IMG/VR virus record: IMGVR_UViG_3300034095_000587
Location: 1-20,123 of that record
DNA from: a virus
Length of the DNA stretch: 20,123 nt
Direction: 5' to 3' (one strand)
The notes under the pieces were generated by a model. It searched no databases. It saw only the letters and a program-made list of their open reading frames with translations, and was not told where the DNA came from. Made by a program: the position numbers and the translations under genes. This document shows, in pieces, positions 10,430 through 17,313 of the stretch; position 1 is the first letter of the stretch; each line of letters opens with the position of its first letter.

Positions 10430-11401
10430 TTACTTACCTCCACTTTGTTTTACAGATAAGCGATGACTCTCAGCGCCTATCTTCTTAGGGACATACCCTA
10501 AAAGTTTTTCTACTTCTTCACTATCAACAGTCTCGCGCCCTCTAACAGTGCTCCAACTTACTTCGATACCAGAGTTAGTAACTCCTAGTAATCCTTCGAA
10601 GGATGCCTTCAAAGAATCTTGTTCTTTCTCTAGCTCTTTAATCTGTAATGCTAACTGTAAATACATCAGTGCATTCCTGTCAATATCAGGATCTGCAATG
10701 ACTACATCAGTCACTGGTGTACGTTCTTTTTTTAGACCAACGCATCCCATCTGCCCACTTGCGTCATAGAACTTGCAATAGAACTGACAGTAACTTGCAT
10801 CCTTCTCTGGTGCTGGTGCCTCTGCTGCTTCTTTAACAGCCGCTAGCCAACCGAGTGCCTCTAGTGCAATGGACTCATTGTAGTCTTCGGTGTGAACCTT
10901 GACATCTCTTTCGTCCCCGTCCCTGGCAATTGCTACCAGTGACACTCGGTTGACCGCATAGCCGTTTTTAGCTAGGAGGTAGCCGTAAAGTTGTACCTGC
11001 CACCGTTGTTGTTTTGATGGAAAGTAAGTAAGGTTCCGGACCTTACTTGTCTTCCAGTCAATGACATCACCAGTACCAGGTACAAAGCAGTCAATGTGTG
11101 CTTTCATTCCATTGTATTCAGCTTCAACTTCTACTAATACATCTGGATTATCAGCCAATGCTCTTTCAATTTCTGCGTGAATAGCAGTACCCATAATCGC
11201 TGCAAGTTTTAATTCGTTATCGTTAGTTTCAGGTTGGTCATTAAGGCGATACCAAACCTTACGTCGGCAACCACCTACCTCTGATGGACCAATCTGTACT
11301 TGTGTAGAACGTGAACGCTTTGCATCTCCTGCACGTAGCGCAGTAAGTAATAGTTCTTTAGGATCAGTAACGCTCACTTCTTGTACTTCCAATCTACCCA
11401 T
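10430..11401 (-). CDS. RecB/Cas4-like exonuclease (323 aa)
   Basis: The motif series IGPSEVGGCRRKVWY (C45), GTAIHAEIE (H75), AHIDC (D104), GDVIDWKTS (D115, K117) and QVQLYGY is that of RecB-family PD-(D/E)XK nucleases. C205, C209 and C220 in the C-terminal part (YCQFYCKFY ... GCVG) together with C45 could hold a 4Fe-4S cluster as in Cas4 and AddB. Likely role: resecting DNA ends in recombination or degrading host DNA. The last 80 residues (ERTPVTDVV...) look like a separate helical tail. No cas genes or repeat arrays are visible nearby. Confidence 0.8.
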   Translation of the reverse strand: MGRLEVQEVSVTDPKELLLTALRAGDAKRSRSTQVQIGPSEVGGCRRKVWYRLNDQPETNDNELKLAAIMGTAIHAEIERALADNPDVLVEVEAEYNGMKAHIDCFVPGTGDVIDWKTSKVRNLTYFPSKQQRWQVQLYGYLLAKNGYAVNRVSLVAIARDGDERDVKVHTEDYNESIALEALGWLAAVKEAAEAPAPEKDASYCQFYCKFYDASGQMGCVGLKKERTPVTDVVIADPDIDRNALMYLQLALQIKELEKEQDSLKASFEGLLGVTNSGIEVSWSTVRGRETVDSEEVEKLLGYVPKKIGAESHRLSVKQSGGK

Positions 11402-11460
11402 AAATCAAATGCTCTGGCAATTAACATTCCAACCATTAGACCAATAAGAAATGTTGTCAT
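11374..11460 (-). CDS. Very short membrane peptide (28 aa)
   Basis: A 28-residue hydrophobic peptide (MTTFLIGLMVGMLIARAF...) with a basic end (WKYKK), a single predicted helix. The start overlaps the preceding gene by four bases (ATGA) and the end overlaps the nuclease gene by 28 bases. It is supported only by packing and its membrane-like character. Confidence 0.4.
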   Translation of the reverse strand: MTTFLIGLMVGMLIARAFDLWVDWKYKK

Positions 11461-11618
11461 TTAGGATTCTCCACTATCACCTTTGCAAAGTTCATACCAT
11501 TACAGATACCTAAATAAAACTGATAGTCCTCAGACTCTTTATCTTTTGCTAAGTCTAAATAAGGCTTACGCTTTTCTTCAATCTCATTAGAGATTTGCTT
11601 GCGTAACTCTGCGCTCAT
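11457..11618 (-). CDS. Hypothetical small protein (53 aa)
   Basis: A charged helical protein (MSAELRKQISNEIEEKRKPYLDLAKDKE...), ending YQFYLGICNGMNFAKVIVENPK. No family is recognised. It is linked by ATGA overlaps to the genes on either side, fitting a translationally coupled operon below the HslV-like gene. Confidence 0.55.
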   Translation of the reverse strand: MSAELRKQISNEIEEKRKPYLDLAKDKESEDYQFYLGICNGMNFAKVIVENPK

Positions 11619-11752
11619 ACTCTAAACGCTCCAGCATCTTGTGCATCATTGTATAACTTGTAAGCCAGTCTGCACGCTAACCAACCTTGTTGATGCCAAT
11701 ACTGTGCAGCGTACTCTTCTGTCATATGAATGTATTTAACTTGATCTTCCAT
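11615..11752 (-). CDS. Hypothetical small protein (45 aa)
   Basis: A 45-residue protein rich in aromatic residues (EEYAAQYWHQQGWLACRLAYKLY). No family is recognised. AGGAGGAGCT, partly inside the stop of the HslV-like gene, is a strong Shine-Dalgarno five bases from the ATG, so the two genes are probably translated from one message. Confidence 0.6.
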   Translation of the reverse strand: MEDQVKYIHMTEEYAAQYWHQQGWLACRLAYKLYNDAQDAGAFRV

Positions 11753-11760
11753 AGCTCCTC

Positions 11761-12318
11761 CTAGAACCGTTCTTGTACCACCAACTGTAAGGGCTTGTTA
11801 GTGTTAGCGTCAAGCACCGAAGCAATCTCTACGGCTCTACGGGCGTGTCTCTTTGAATAGGCTAGGTCCATATCAGGTTTGACAATTGAATACAGGTAGC
11901 CAAGAGCAAGCTGGCCCCCAGAACCAATGCCATACGCTCCGTGATTTGCTTGGAAAAAAGAGAGATCACAAGCAATACGAAAGATATTACCGTTAAAAGC
12001 AATGAGATAATCGAAGCCATCATCTTTGTCCACCTTGTTGTAGTCGTAGTTGTTGTCAGCAAATGCTTGGATAATACTGGGTATAACTTTCTTTCCCATA
12101 AACTGCGCCGGCTCTTCACCTTTATACAGTGGTGGCTTCCAGTTGTAGGAAAGAATATCGCCTGGCCTAGTATCACCTGATAAACCAATAAGATACTTAC
12201 CCACCTCAACTATCTTTGGCGTGCTGGTGGCTAGAGTTACTAAGTTGTCCTCTGTAATCTGTGAGTCAGCTACTAGAACCGCGTAATCAATACCTTCAAG
12301 CGCCGCGATAGTTGTCAT
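11761..12318 (-). CDS. HslV / proteasome-beta-like Ntn-hydrolase (185 aa)
   Basis: After Met1 removal the protein would begin TTIAALEG, with Thr as the catalytic N-terminal nucleophile of HslV and proteasome beta subunits. Asp18 (VADSQ) and Lys35 (TPKI) occupy the positions of the family's Asp17 and Lys33, GLSGD (45-49) matches the first core loop, and GIGSGG (130-135) matches the IGSGG block around the active-site serine. The length agrees with HslV (about 175). No propeptide and no unfoldase (HslU, Mpa, Clp) are in this window. ATG 12318 is chosen because the longer frame to 12546 has a non-family, Arg-rich extension. It is the first gene of the minus-strand operon. A peptidase role is inferred. 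Confidence 0.85.
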   Translation of the reverse strand: MTTIAALEGIDYAVLVADSQITEDNLVTLATSTPKIVEVGKYLIGLSGDTRPGDILSYNWKPPLYKGEEPAQFMGKKVIPSIIQAFADNNYDYNKVDKDDGFDYLIAFNGNIFRIACDLSFFQANHGAYGIGSGGQLALGYLYSIVKPDMDLAYSKRHARRAVEIASVLDANTNKPLQLVVQERF

Positions 12319-12388
12319 ACTAGAGAGCCTACCAGTCAACGGCGTGTCGCTACTAGGCGACACCCTACTGGGCGCTACAATATGAGCC
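12319..12388. promoter_or_regulatory. Divergent intergenic region with a perfect inverted repeat
   Basis: GTGTCGC (12344-12350) and GCGACAC (12357-12363) form a perfect 7-bp inverted repeat around TACTAG. It lies 26 bases upstream of the HslV-like start on the minus strand and before the plus-strand gene at 12389. It could be an operator for the divergent genes or an RNA hairpin. A -10-like TACAAT (12376-12381) faces the plus strand but no good -35 is paired with it. Confidence 0.4.
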
Positions 12389-12703
12389 GTGAGGCGAATT
12401 AAACGGGCAGGCGCCCTTAAGGGGCGCACCGACAGTAACCGTACAGTAACCCTACGGTTCCGTCTACCAACCCTGCCATCGTTTAGATGGCGTAGGTATG
12501 CCCTTCCTGAGCCTTTCGGGGCCGATTTAAGACAGTTAGGACCCATCCACGTATGTACTTGTGGGTGTCAGGTCTTTAACGTCTTAGCCAGCTTTGAAGA
12601 TTATGAACTGGTCTGGTACTTCTTAGATGCAACCTGTGTTAATTGTGGCAATCTAGTAATTGTCCCTTGTCCAGTAGATAAAGATGCAGCACAAACTCAG
12701 TAA
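12389..12703 (+). CDS. Hypothetical actinobacteriophage zinc-binding protein (104 aa, start uncertain)
   Basis: The C-terminal half (from about residue 50: GPIHVCTCGCQVFNVLASFEDYELVWYF..., then CVNCGNLVIVPCPVDK) looks like a conserved actinophage protein with CxC...CxxC knuckles that could bind zinc. The first 40 residues are basic and low in family-like signal and are probably not all translated; GTG 12389 is the only in-frame standard start and has no Shine-Dalgarno, so the true start is unresolved. Hairpin-forming sequences (GCGCCC/GGGCGC near 12410-12427) lie within this leading part. It overlaps the HNH gene by 20 bases. Confidence 0.55.
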   Translation: MRRIKRAGALKGRTDSNRTVTLRFRLPTLPSFRWRRYALPEPFGADLRQLGPIHVCTCGCQVFNVLASFEDYELVWYFLDATCVNCGNLVIVPCPVDKDAAQTQ

Positions 12704-13034
12704 CCATAACGAAGAAGATCGCACTGCCACGTGCTCTGTTTGTGGTCCTACCAAGATGAAGCTACGAGATAAAACCAGACCATTGGCTGGTAGATATAGA
12801 TGCCGTACTGTATGGAAGATTAACTACAACAACACCGTCTATCCATACGCTAGACATAAAGGCACAGAATGTCAAGGATGTGGGTTCATACCAGAACACA
12901 TCTCTCAGCTAGATGTAGATCACATAGACGGTGACCGTTTTAATAATGACCCTGCTAACTTGCAGACCTTGTGCGCTAACTGCCACCGGCTAAAGACCCA
13001 CCTATCAGGGGATAGTAACTCTGGCATATTTTAG
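12684..13034 (+). CDS. HNH endonuclease (116 aa)
   Basis: The C-terminal HNH/zinc-finger module is clear: CQGCG (about 67-71), DVDHIDGDRFNNDPANLQTLCANCHRLKTH, with the catalytic His of DHI, the central Asn and the final CxxCH. The N-terminal half has another CSVC and a Pro/Arg-rich loop (KTRPLAGRYRC). Phage HNH proteins are homing endonucleases or packaging-associated nickases; no intron is visible. Together with the preceding gene it forms a plus-strand island among minus-strand genes, which fits a mobile homing-type insertion, though packaging use is also possible. Confidence 0.85.
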   Translation: MQHKLSNHNEEDRTATCSVCGPTKMKLRDKTRPLAGRYRCRTVWKINYNNTVYPYARHKGTECQGCGFIPEHISQLDVDHIDGDRFNNDPANLQTLCANCHRLKTHLSGDSNSGIF

Positions 13035-13043
13035 GCATAAAAA

Positions 13044-13075
13044 AAGAAGCCCACCCCTTTCGGGGTGAGCCTCTT
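13044..13075. terminator. Hairpin terminator between convergent genes
   Basis: A hairpin with CACCCC pairing to GGGGTG around a TTTC loop extends outward with two mismatches to AAGAAGC/GCCTCTT. It has a run of A on the 5' side (13039-13045), which becomes a U-run for minus-strand transcripts, and a short TTAGTTT on the plus side. It lies between the HNH stop (13034) and the holin-like stop (13097), which converge on it. Confidence 0.7.
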
Positions 13076-13096
13076 AGTTTGCCTCGCGCTGATGGG

Positions 13097-13282
13097 TTAC
13101 TTAGACCCACGACCAAACTCTGTAGATGAAGCATCTAGCCACTTGAGTACTGGACCAGCAAAGCCAGCTACTGCTGCCATTGCTAGTGTCTTGAGGTCTG
13201 TCTCACCTGCAAGGTAAAGTGCGATAGCAGAAGCTGCTGCAGCACGAAACCAAGTGAGTGCGATTTGTTTGAACTGTTCCAT
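13097..13282 (-). CDS. Holin-like small membrane protein (61 aa)
   Basis: Two hydrophobic segments (about 9-25 and 30-49) separated by a short polar turn (GETD), with a charged tail (KWLDASSTEFGRGSK). Size, topology and position directly after the endolysin gene suit a holin that lets the endolysin reach the peptidoglycan. AGGAGG seven bases before the ATG is a strong Shine-Dalgarno. Confidence 0.65.
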   Translation of the reverse strand: MEQFKQIALTWFRAAAASAIALYLAGETDLKTLAMAAVAGFAGPVLKWLDASSTEFGRGSK

Positions 13283-13301
13283 TGTATCCTCCTAGGGGGG
13301 G

Positions 13302-13805
13302 TTAGGATTTTGTACCGTGCATTTTGCAACAGGTACAAACTTCGGTCTTATATGCCTTCTTAACAGGCACTGGTTTTACATTGGCAATGATTTGATTAAC
13401 AACCTTTGGCTGGTTCATCCACCAGAACCAAGGACTAGTATCGTCACCACAACCATCGTTAATAGAAATGTGTAAGTGTTTTGTGTGCGGGTTGCTACCA
13501 GTATAAGGGCGATTTCCAAGGCGAGCCTTGTCCTTCGACCAAATCTTCTTGTTGAAAATAAGGTACTTAACTCGTTTGTCTTCTTTAAGTTTTTCAAATA
13601 TGTCACTACAGTCAACCCCACTTTCGGGGTCGTGAGTTAAATCAACTGCATACCCTGTGTTGTGGTCAGATGTTGGACTCTGTTTGATGTGTGCTGCTGA
13701 TGGCAGTAGACCATCCGAGGCTTTCTTGCGAGATGGCTTGATTGCTGTGGCTTGTCGAAGGACAGCAATAGCTGCAGGTGTGGCTTTCTTGGCAACAGGT
13801 TTCAT
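13302..13805 (-). CDS. Endolysin, M15-type peptidase (167 aa)
   Basis: SDHNTGYAVDLTHD (H48, D55) and HTKHLHIS (H110, H112) are the zinc-binding motifs of VanY/L-alanyl-D-glutamate peptidases (H-x6-D ... H-x-H), which cut the peptide cross-bridge of peptidoglycan. The N-terminal 25 residues are basic and Ala-rich. The C-terminus carries CTCCKMHG, a possible extra metal site. No signal peptide is seen, consistent with release through a holin. It overlaps the upstream membrane gene by one base (TAATG). Confidence 0.85.
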   Translation of the reverse strand: MKPVAKKATPAAIAVLRQATAIKPSRKKASDGLLPSAAHIKQSPTSDHNTGYAVDLTHDPESGVDCSDIFEKLKEDKRVKYLIFNKKIWSKDKARLGNRPYTGSNPHTKHLHISINDGCGDDTSPWFWWMNQPKVVNQIIANVKPVPVKKAYKTEVCTCCKMHGTKS

Positions 13806-14080
13806 TATTCTCCATCTTTCTTTTCCTTTGGCTTAGACTTCAATCCATTTCCTGCAAGTACTCCAGCAAGAGAACCAGTAAGAAACACACACAAGGTACT
13901 AACAAGATCAATAAATGCAGCATCGTTGGGTGCCTGATCTCCTAATGGTTGTGTGATAAATAGCAGCGCATAGAGCAACGCAAAGACAGAACCAGCAAAC
14001 ACAATGGCTAGTATGATTCCGATAGTTACAATCAGTCTTGCGTGTAAGTCTTCTGGACTTAACTTACTTCTTTGGTTCAT
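13805..14080 (-). CDS. Two-pass membrane protein, holin candidate (91 aa)
   Basis: Two strong hydrophobic segments (about 17-44 and 59-80), a charged N-terminus (NQRSKLSPEDLHARL) and a Lys-rich C-terminus (KSKPKEKKDGE) are the plan of a class II holin. It lies immediately before the endolysin gene. It may act with or against the similar protein at 13097 as holin and antiholin; this is inferred from position. Confidence 0.6.
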   Translation of the reverse strand: MNQRSKLSPEDLHARLIVTIGIILAIVFAGSVFALLYALLFITQPLGDQAPNDAAFIDLVSTLCVFLTGSLAGVLAGNGLKSKPKEKKDGE

Positions 14081-14255
14081 CTAATACTCCAGGCAAAGTG
14101 TCTTTGGTACAGGTACCAGTAGGAATACATTGTGGGGGATTGCACTCAGGCTTTTCCCAGTTCTTAAACTCTTGGCAGGGATACCTAACCCAGCCTTGGT
14201 AACCGCAACCGCTAAGAGTTATTGCGAGCAAGAAGAATGCGATAAATCTCTTCAA
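14064..14255 (-). CDS. Phage lipoprotein (63 aa)
   Basis: A charged start (MKR), a hydrophobic stretch (FIAFFLLAIT) and the lipobox LSGC (14-17) indicate lipidation at C17. The mature part has further cysteines (C27, C38, C43, C49) and ends PKK. A lipoprotein inside a lysis cassette could be a spanin-like or superinfection-exclusion protein, but an actinobacterial cell envelope makes a classical spanin uncertain. It overlaps the neighbouring genes at both ends. Confidence 0.7.
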   Translation of the reverse strand: MKRFIAFFLLAITLSGCGYQGWVRYPCQEFKNWEKPECNPPQCIPTGTCTKDTLPGVLDEPKK

Positions 14256-14415
14256 CTTGTCGCTCCAATCTGTTTACCGAATCTTTAACACTTGACCCAC
14301 CATTAGGCTTGAGTTCATTAAGGTAATGCTTAACCATCCAGCGCACTGCGCCAGCAAAGCCACCGATGATTGTCATTACTGCAACAACTACTGTTGCGTA
14401 GTCTTGTGCTTGCAT
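14212..14415 (-). CDS. Small membrane protein with a coiled-coil tail (67 aa)
   Basis: One hydrophobic segment (about 6-25, TVVVAVMTIIGGFAGAVRW), then a Gly-Ser linker and a helix with heptad-like spacing (VNRLERQVEEIYRILL). It could be a lysis regulator or a virion-assembly membrane factor. It overlaps the tail-type gene upstream by one base and the lipoprotein gene by 44 bases, both in different frames. Confidence 0.6.
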   Translation of the reverse strand: MQAQDYATVVVAVMTIIGGFAGAVRWMVKHYLNELKPNGGSSVKDSVNRLERQVEEIYRILLARNNS

Positions 14416-16325
14416 TATACCGTCCTGATTGTGACTAGTAGTAACCCACCAAAACCGGTGAATCGTTTATCTGATGGTGTGTTATTTCTAAAATCCATTT
14501 CTTCAATAATGCCAAGGTATGACTCACCAGTTCTAAAGTCTTGAATCTGGATGGTGTCTCCAGCATTTTCTATTAACTCTAGTTGTGACATACGATCATA
14601 GGCTGCGCCTTCAAAGCCAACCTCTACTCCGAAGTGGTCTGTCTCGTGGTCAAAGCAAGAGAGTGGATACTGGATAAGTCTTTGGCGTGGTGTTGCAGGC
14701 AGGGAACGTATCTGATAACCAGTAAAGAGTGGTCCCTTAGTCACATCAGTTGTTGAGCGAGATAGAGTAAATTGGAATCCAAGATATTCTTGGGCAGTTT
14801 GTGGATAACTGATATTGATTTGAGGCACTGCAGAGCCTTGTGAAAAGTTACCGATAGTAAAGAAGTTATCTAATGAATCAACGGATTGGATTAAGACACC
14901 GCCATCGGTGGTATCTACACGAGCCTGCATTAACTTAAATATCTTTGTCTCTAACGTGTTGTAGCGGATGTAACCAGTACGCAAGTAACCACTTGCTACT
15001 AGGCTGGTGGTTGATTCAGCCCAGGTATTATTACCATTGGTAAAGGCAGCTCTATCTGAGTTGCCAAAGAAGGCAACCTGGGATGCAGTGGTAGTAGTAC
15101 CAGTTGCTATAAGGTCCCAAGCCCAAGGAAAGAAAAGGCTATTTGTTAGAACAGTAGTAGATAAATCCACGCGAACTAGCCCTGCCGTACCATCTACAAG
15201 GGTTGCAATGTAGGCATAGCTATCTCTAAAAGCAATAGCGTTGCAGGGTGCATCTCTAAAGAGCAATGGCCCATACTGGATATCTCCAGTTGCATCAGAG
15301 ATACCTACTCTAAAACCTAGGCTAGTTGCAAGGATTGCATAGGCACCAAGGTATACATCAAAATCATTGATGCGCTCACCTTGTGGCATATCAATAATAA
15401 CTGTAGGTGTTTCTAGTGTAGGAAAACCTAAAGTGTTAGGAGTTGTAGCATCTAAGGCAATCTTAAAGACAGATGATGATGTACCGTTTGGATCATAACC
15501 TGATACATAGATAGCCTGTGGTCCTTCAGAGATACTAGACCATACCCAACTAGCATTAGGATGAGTAAATAAAGCAGTAGGTAGGGCAGCAGAAGCAGTA
15601 GCATTAGGGTCAAGTTCATATAATACGTTTTCTTTAGCCAAGATAAGACGCTGTTTAACATAGCGGATAGTGGCTCTAGTAGTAGATGCTGCTGTATAAA
15701 TCTCAGCATCTGCTGGAGATGCACCAACTGAACCTTTGTGGACTCTAGTGCCATTGATAAAGTAATAGTTAGAACCATCAGTTGTAAGGCTAAAGATAGT
15801 CGATGCTGTTCCTGCTTGGGTGATAGGTGTTACTGTGCCACCAGTTGTAATCTTCTTGAGCGCTGTGCCATCTGTGACAAAGATGCAGTCATTGGTGCCA
15901 TCATTGACACCAATTAACTGAGCAGGTGCAGCACCAGCATAGAAGCTGGCTGTGTCATTGAGCAGGGTAGCCTGGCCTCTAGTAAAGACATCTAAGCCTT
16001 TAGACTCTGTGTACTGGAAGCGTAGCGACTCTTCTTGCTGTGGTTCAAAGAACTTAATACCAGCGCCAAGGTGAAAGGATGATTGGCTTCGTAGCCACCA
16101 ACCAGTCAGGGTCTGTTCTCCAGCCTCACGTGTCTGGTCAATCTGTTGCTTACGATACTGAGCCGTTACACGGCGATATGGTGCATCATCAGAGTTAAAA
16201 AGAAAGAACGGTAAACCAGCAACAGCGACATCGTAGGCTTCGCCGGTAGCTGCATAAGTGGCAGAGCCAGAAGGATTGGATAGTACATACGGTATTCCCT
16301 CGGTAATATCATCGCCGTATGGCAT
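14415..16325 (-). CDS. Large phage structural-type protein, probable tail component (636 aa)
   Basis: The protein is strand-rich with repeated short blocks of the kind YIRYNTLETKIFKLMQAR and YIATLVDGTAGLVRVDLS, reminiscent of beta-propeller or repeat-built tail proteins, and few charged residues. It starts MPYGDDITEGIPYVLSNPSG after an AAGGAGAA Shine-Dalgarno. Position between the tail-fibre genes and the lysis cassette supports a tail tip, baseplate or appendage role. No enzymatic motif is seen. No family is identified with certainty. Confidence 0.6.
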   Translation of the reverse strand: MPYGDDITEGIPYVLSNPSGSATYAATGEAYDVAVAGLPFFLFNSDDAPYRRVTAQYRKQQIDQTREAGEQTLTGWWLRSQSSFHLGAGIKFFEPQQEESLRFQYTESKGLDVFTRGQATLLNDTASFYAGAAPAQLIGVNDGTNDCIFVTDGTALKKITTGGTVTPITQAGTASTIFSLTTDGSNYYFINGTRVHKGSVGASPADAEIYTAASTTRATIRYVKQRLILAKENVLYELDPNATASAALPTALFTHPNASWVWSSISEGPQAIYVSGYDPNGTSSSVFKIALDATTPNTLGFPTLETPTVIIDMPQGERINDFDVYLGAYAILATSLGFRVGISDATGDIQYGPLLFRDAPCNAIAFRDSYAYIATLVDGTAGLVRVDLSTTVLTNSLFFPWAWDLIATGTTTTASQVAFFGNSDRAAFTNGNNTWAESTTSLVASGYLRTGYIRYNTLETKIFKLMQARVDTTDGGVLIQSVDSLDNFFTIGNFSQGSAVPQINISYPQTAQEYLGFQFTLSRSTTDVTKGPLFTGYQIRSLPATPRQRLIQYPLSCFDHETDHFGVEVGFEGAAYDRMSQLELIENAGDTIQIQDFRTGESYLGIIEEMDFRNNTPSDKRFTGFGGLLLVTIRTV

Positions 16326-16334
16326 CTATTCTCC

Positions 16335-17132
16335 TTATTCTAAAAGGTTGACTAACGATCTAGTTCGACCTTGTGCTAACTGGGTATAAATCTGGGTTGT
16401 AGCCACACTTGTGTGGCGCATAAGTTCTTTAACTGCAATCAAATCACCGCCTGATTTCTCAAGCATTGTGGTTGCGAAGTAGTGGCGAAGACTATGAAAA
16501 TGCTTAGCATCAGGACCTAAGATGCGACGCATTTCTTTGGCTGCCCTTGCTGAGAACTTGTTAGCAGTGACCTGCCATAGCCTGTCTAATGTCTTATAGG
16601 ACATAATCATCTCAGCTACCTTGGGTGCTATTGGGACTATTAGGTCAGTCCCACCCTTGCCCTGCACCCGTAGGCTGTAGCCTTCATCGTGCTCTATTAG
16701 GTCTGAGCCTTTAATCTTGGCAGCTTCCATAGCCCGAAGGCCAACCATTCCACCTAGTACAAACCAGTCGTGGTAGAGAGGCTTCGCCTCTGCTAACAGC
16801 TTGGCATACTCAGCCTTAGTAACGGGCTTAGGTACACCGCGCCCTGGCTTGACCTGTGGCAGTTCATCTGCTGGGTTGTTGCCATTGACTAGGTTCATCT
16901 TATTAAGAGCCTTGTAGAGGCTCCTGTAGCGTGCTACATAGGTAGCCCTGGTGGACTGCTTAGTTACCCGTAGGATGACCTTCTCGACCTGCTCATAGGT
17001 GGCCTCAGCAGGGTGTGAACCCAAGCTCAGAATCAAGCGCCAGTCGTTCTTGAACAGTTGCTCAGAGAACCCACTGGTCTTGTACCTATTGTGAAGCTGC
17101 TCTTTGATCTGCTCTAAGGGTATAAGTTCCAT
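16335..17132 (-). CDS. Tyrosine recombinase / integrase (265 aa)
   Basis: Catalytic residues are in order: R133 (GLRAME), K159 (QGKGGTD), H213 and R216 (HSLRHYFAT), H240 (LMRHTS) and Y249 (TTQIY). The N-terminal about 100 residues form a SAM-like core-binding domain (EQVEKVILRVTKQSTRATYVARYRSLYKAL). It is XerC/D-like in size. It could integrate the phage or resolve genome multimers. It is unusual in lying among tail genes, 9 bases upstream of the 636-aa gene, with no recognisable att site beside it and no visible excisionase or repressor. Confidence 0.9.
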   Translation of the reverse strand: MELIPLEQIKEQLHNRYKTSGFSEQLFKNDWRLILSLGSHPAEATYEQVEKVILRVTKQSTRATYVARYRSLYKALNKMNLVNGNNPADELPQVKPGRGVPKPVTKAEYAKLLAEAKPLYHDWFVLGGMVGLRAMEAAKIKGSDLIEHDEGYSLRVQGKGGTDLIVPIAPKVAEMIMSYKTLDRLWQVTANKFSARAAKEMRRILGPDAKHFHSLRHYFATTMLEKSGGDLIAVKELMRHTSVATTQIYTQLAQGRTRSLVNLLE

Positions 17133-17153
17133 AGATAGACCATAGCACTAAAG

Positions 17154-17312
17154 CTACACGTTCGGTGTGAAGTGTTCCGCCTCAGGATTTAGATAGCGTT
17201 GATAGTCAGAGTTGGCTGGGTCCATTGGTACTGACCACTCTTTACCGTTTTCTTCAATCTTAAAAAGTAGGTCGTTGCCTGCTTCGTCTTTTCTGATTTC
17301 ATATGTAGTCAT
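17154..17312 (-). CDS. Hypothetical small protein (52 aa)
   Basis: A 52-residue protein (MTTYEIRKDEAGNDLLFKIEENGKEW...) with a beta-hairpin start and a charged tail. No family is recognised. Its ATG lies two bases after the end of the tail-fibre gene, whose last codons carry AGTTATAAA. It sits between fibre and recombinase genes. Confidence 0.5.
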   Translation of the reverse strand: MTTYEIRKDEAGNDLLFKIEENGKEWSVPMDPANSDYQRYLNPEAEHFTPNV

Positions 17313-17313
17313 T

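Noticed and set aside
10430-11401. Cas4 of a CRISPR system
   Set aside because: The Cas4-like cysteines occur in phage RecB-type nucleases too, and no repeats, spacers or other cas genes are visible in the window.
11761-12546. Long form of the HslV-like protein (261 codons)
   Set aside because: The first 76 residues are an Arg/Pro-rich frame with no family signal and would remove the N-terminal Thr nucleophile; ATG 12318 gives the expected size.
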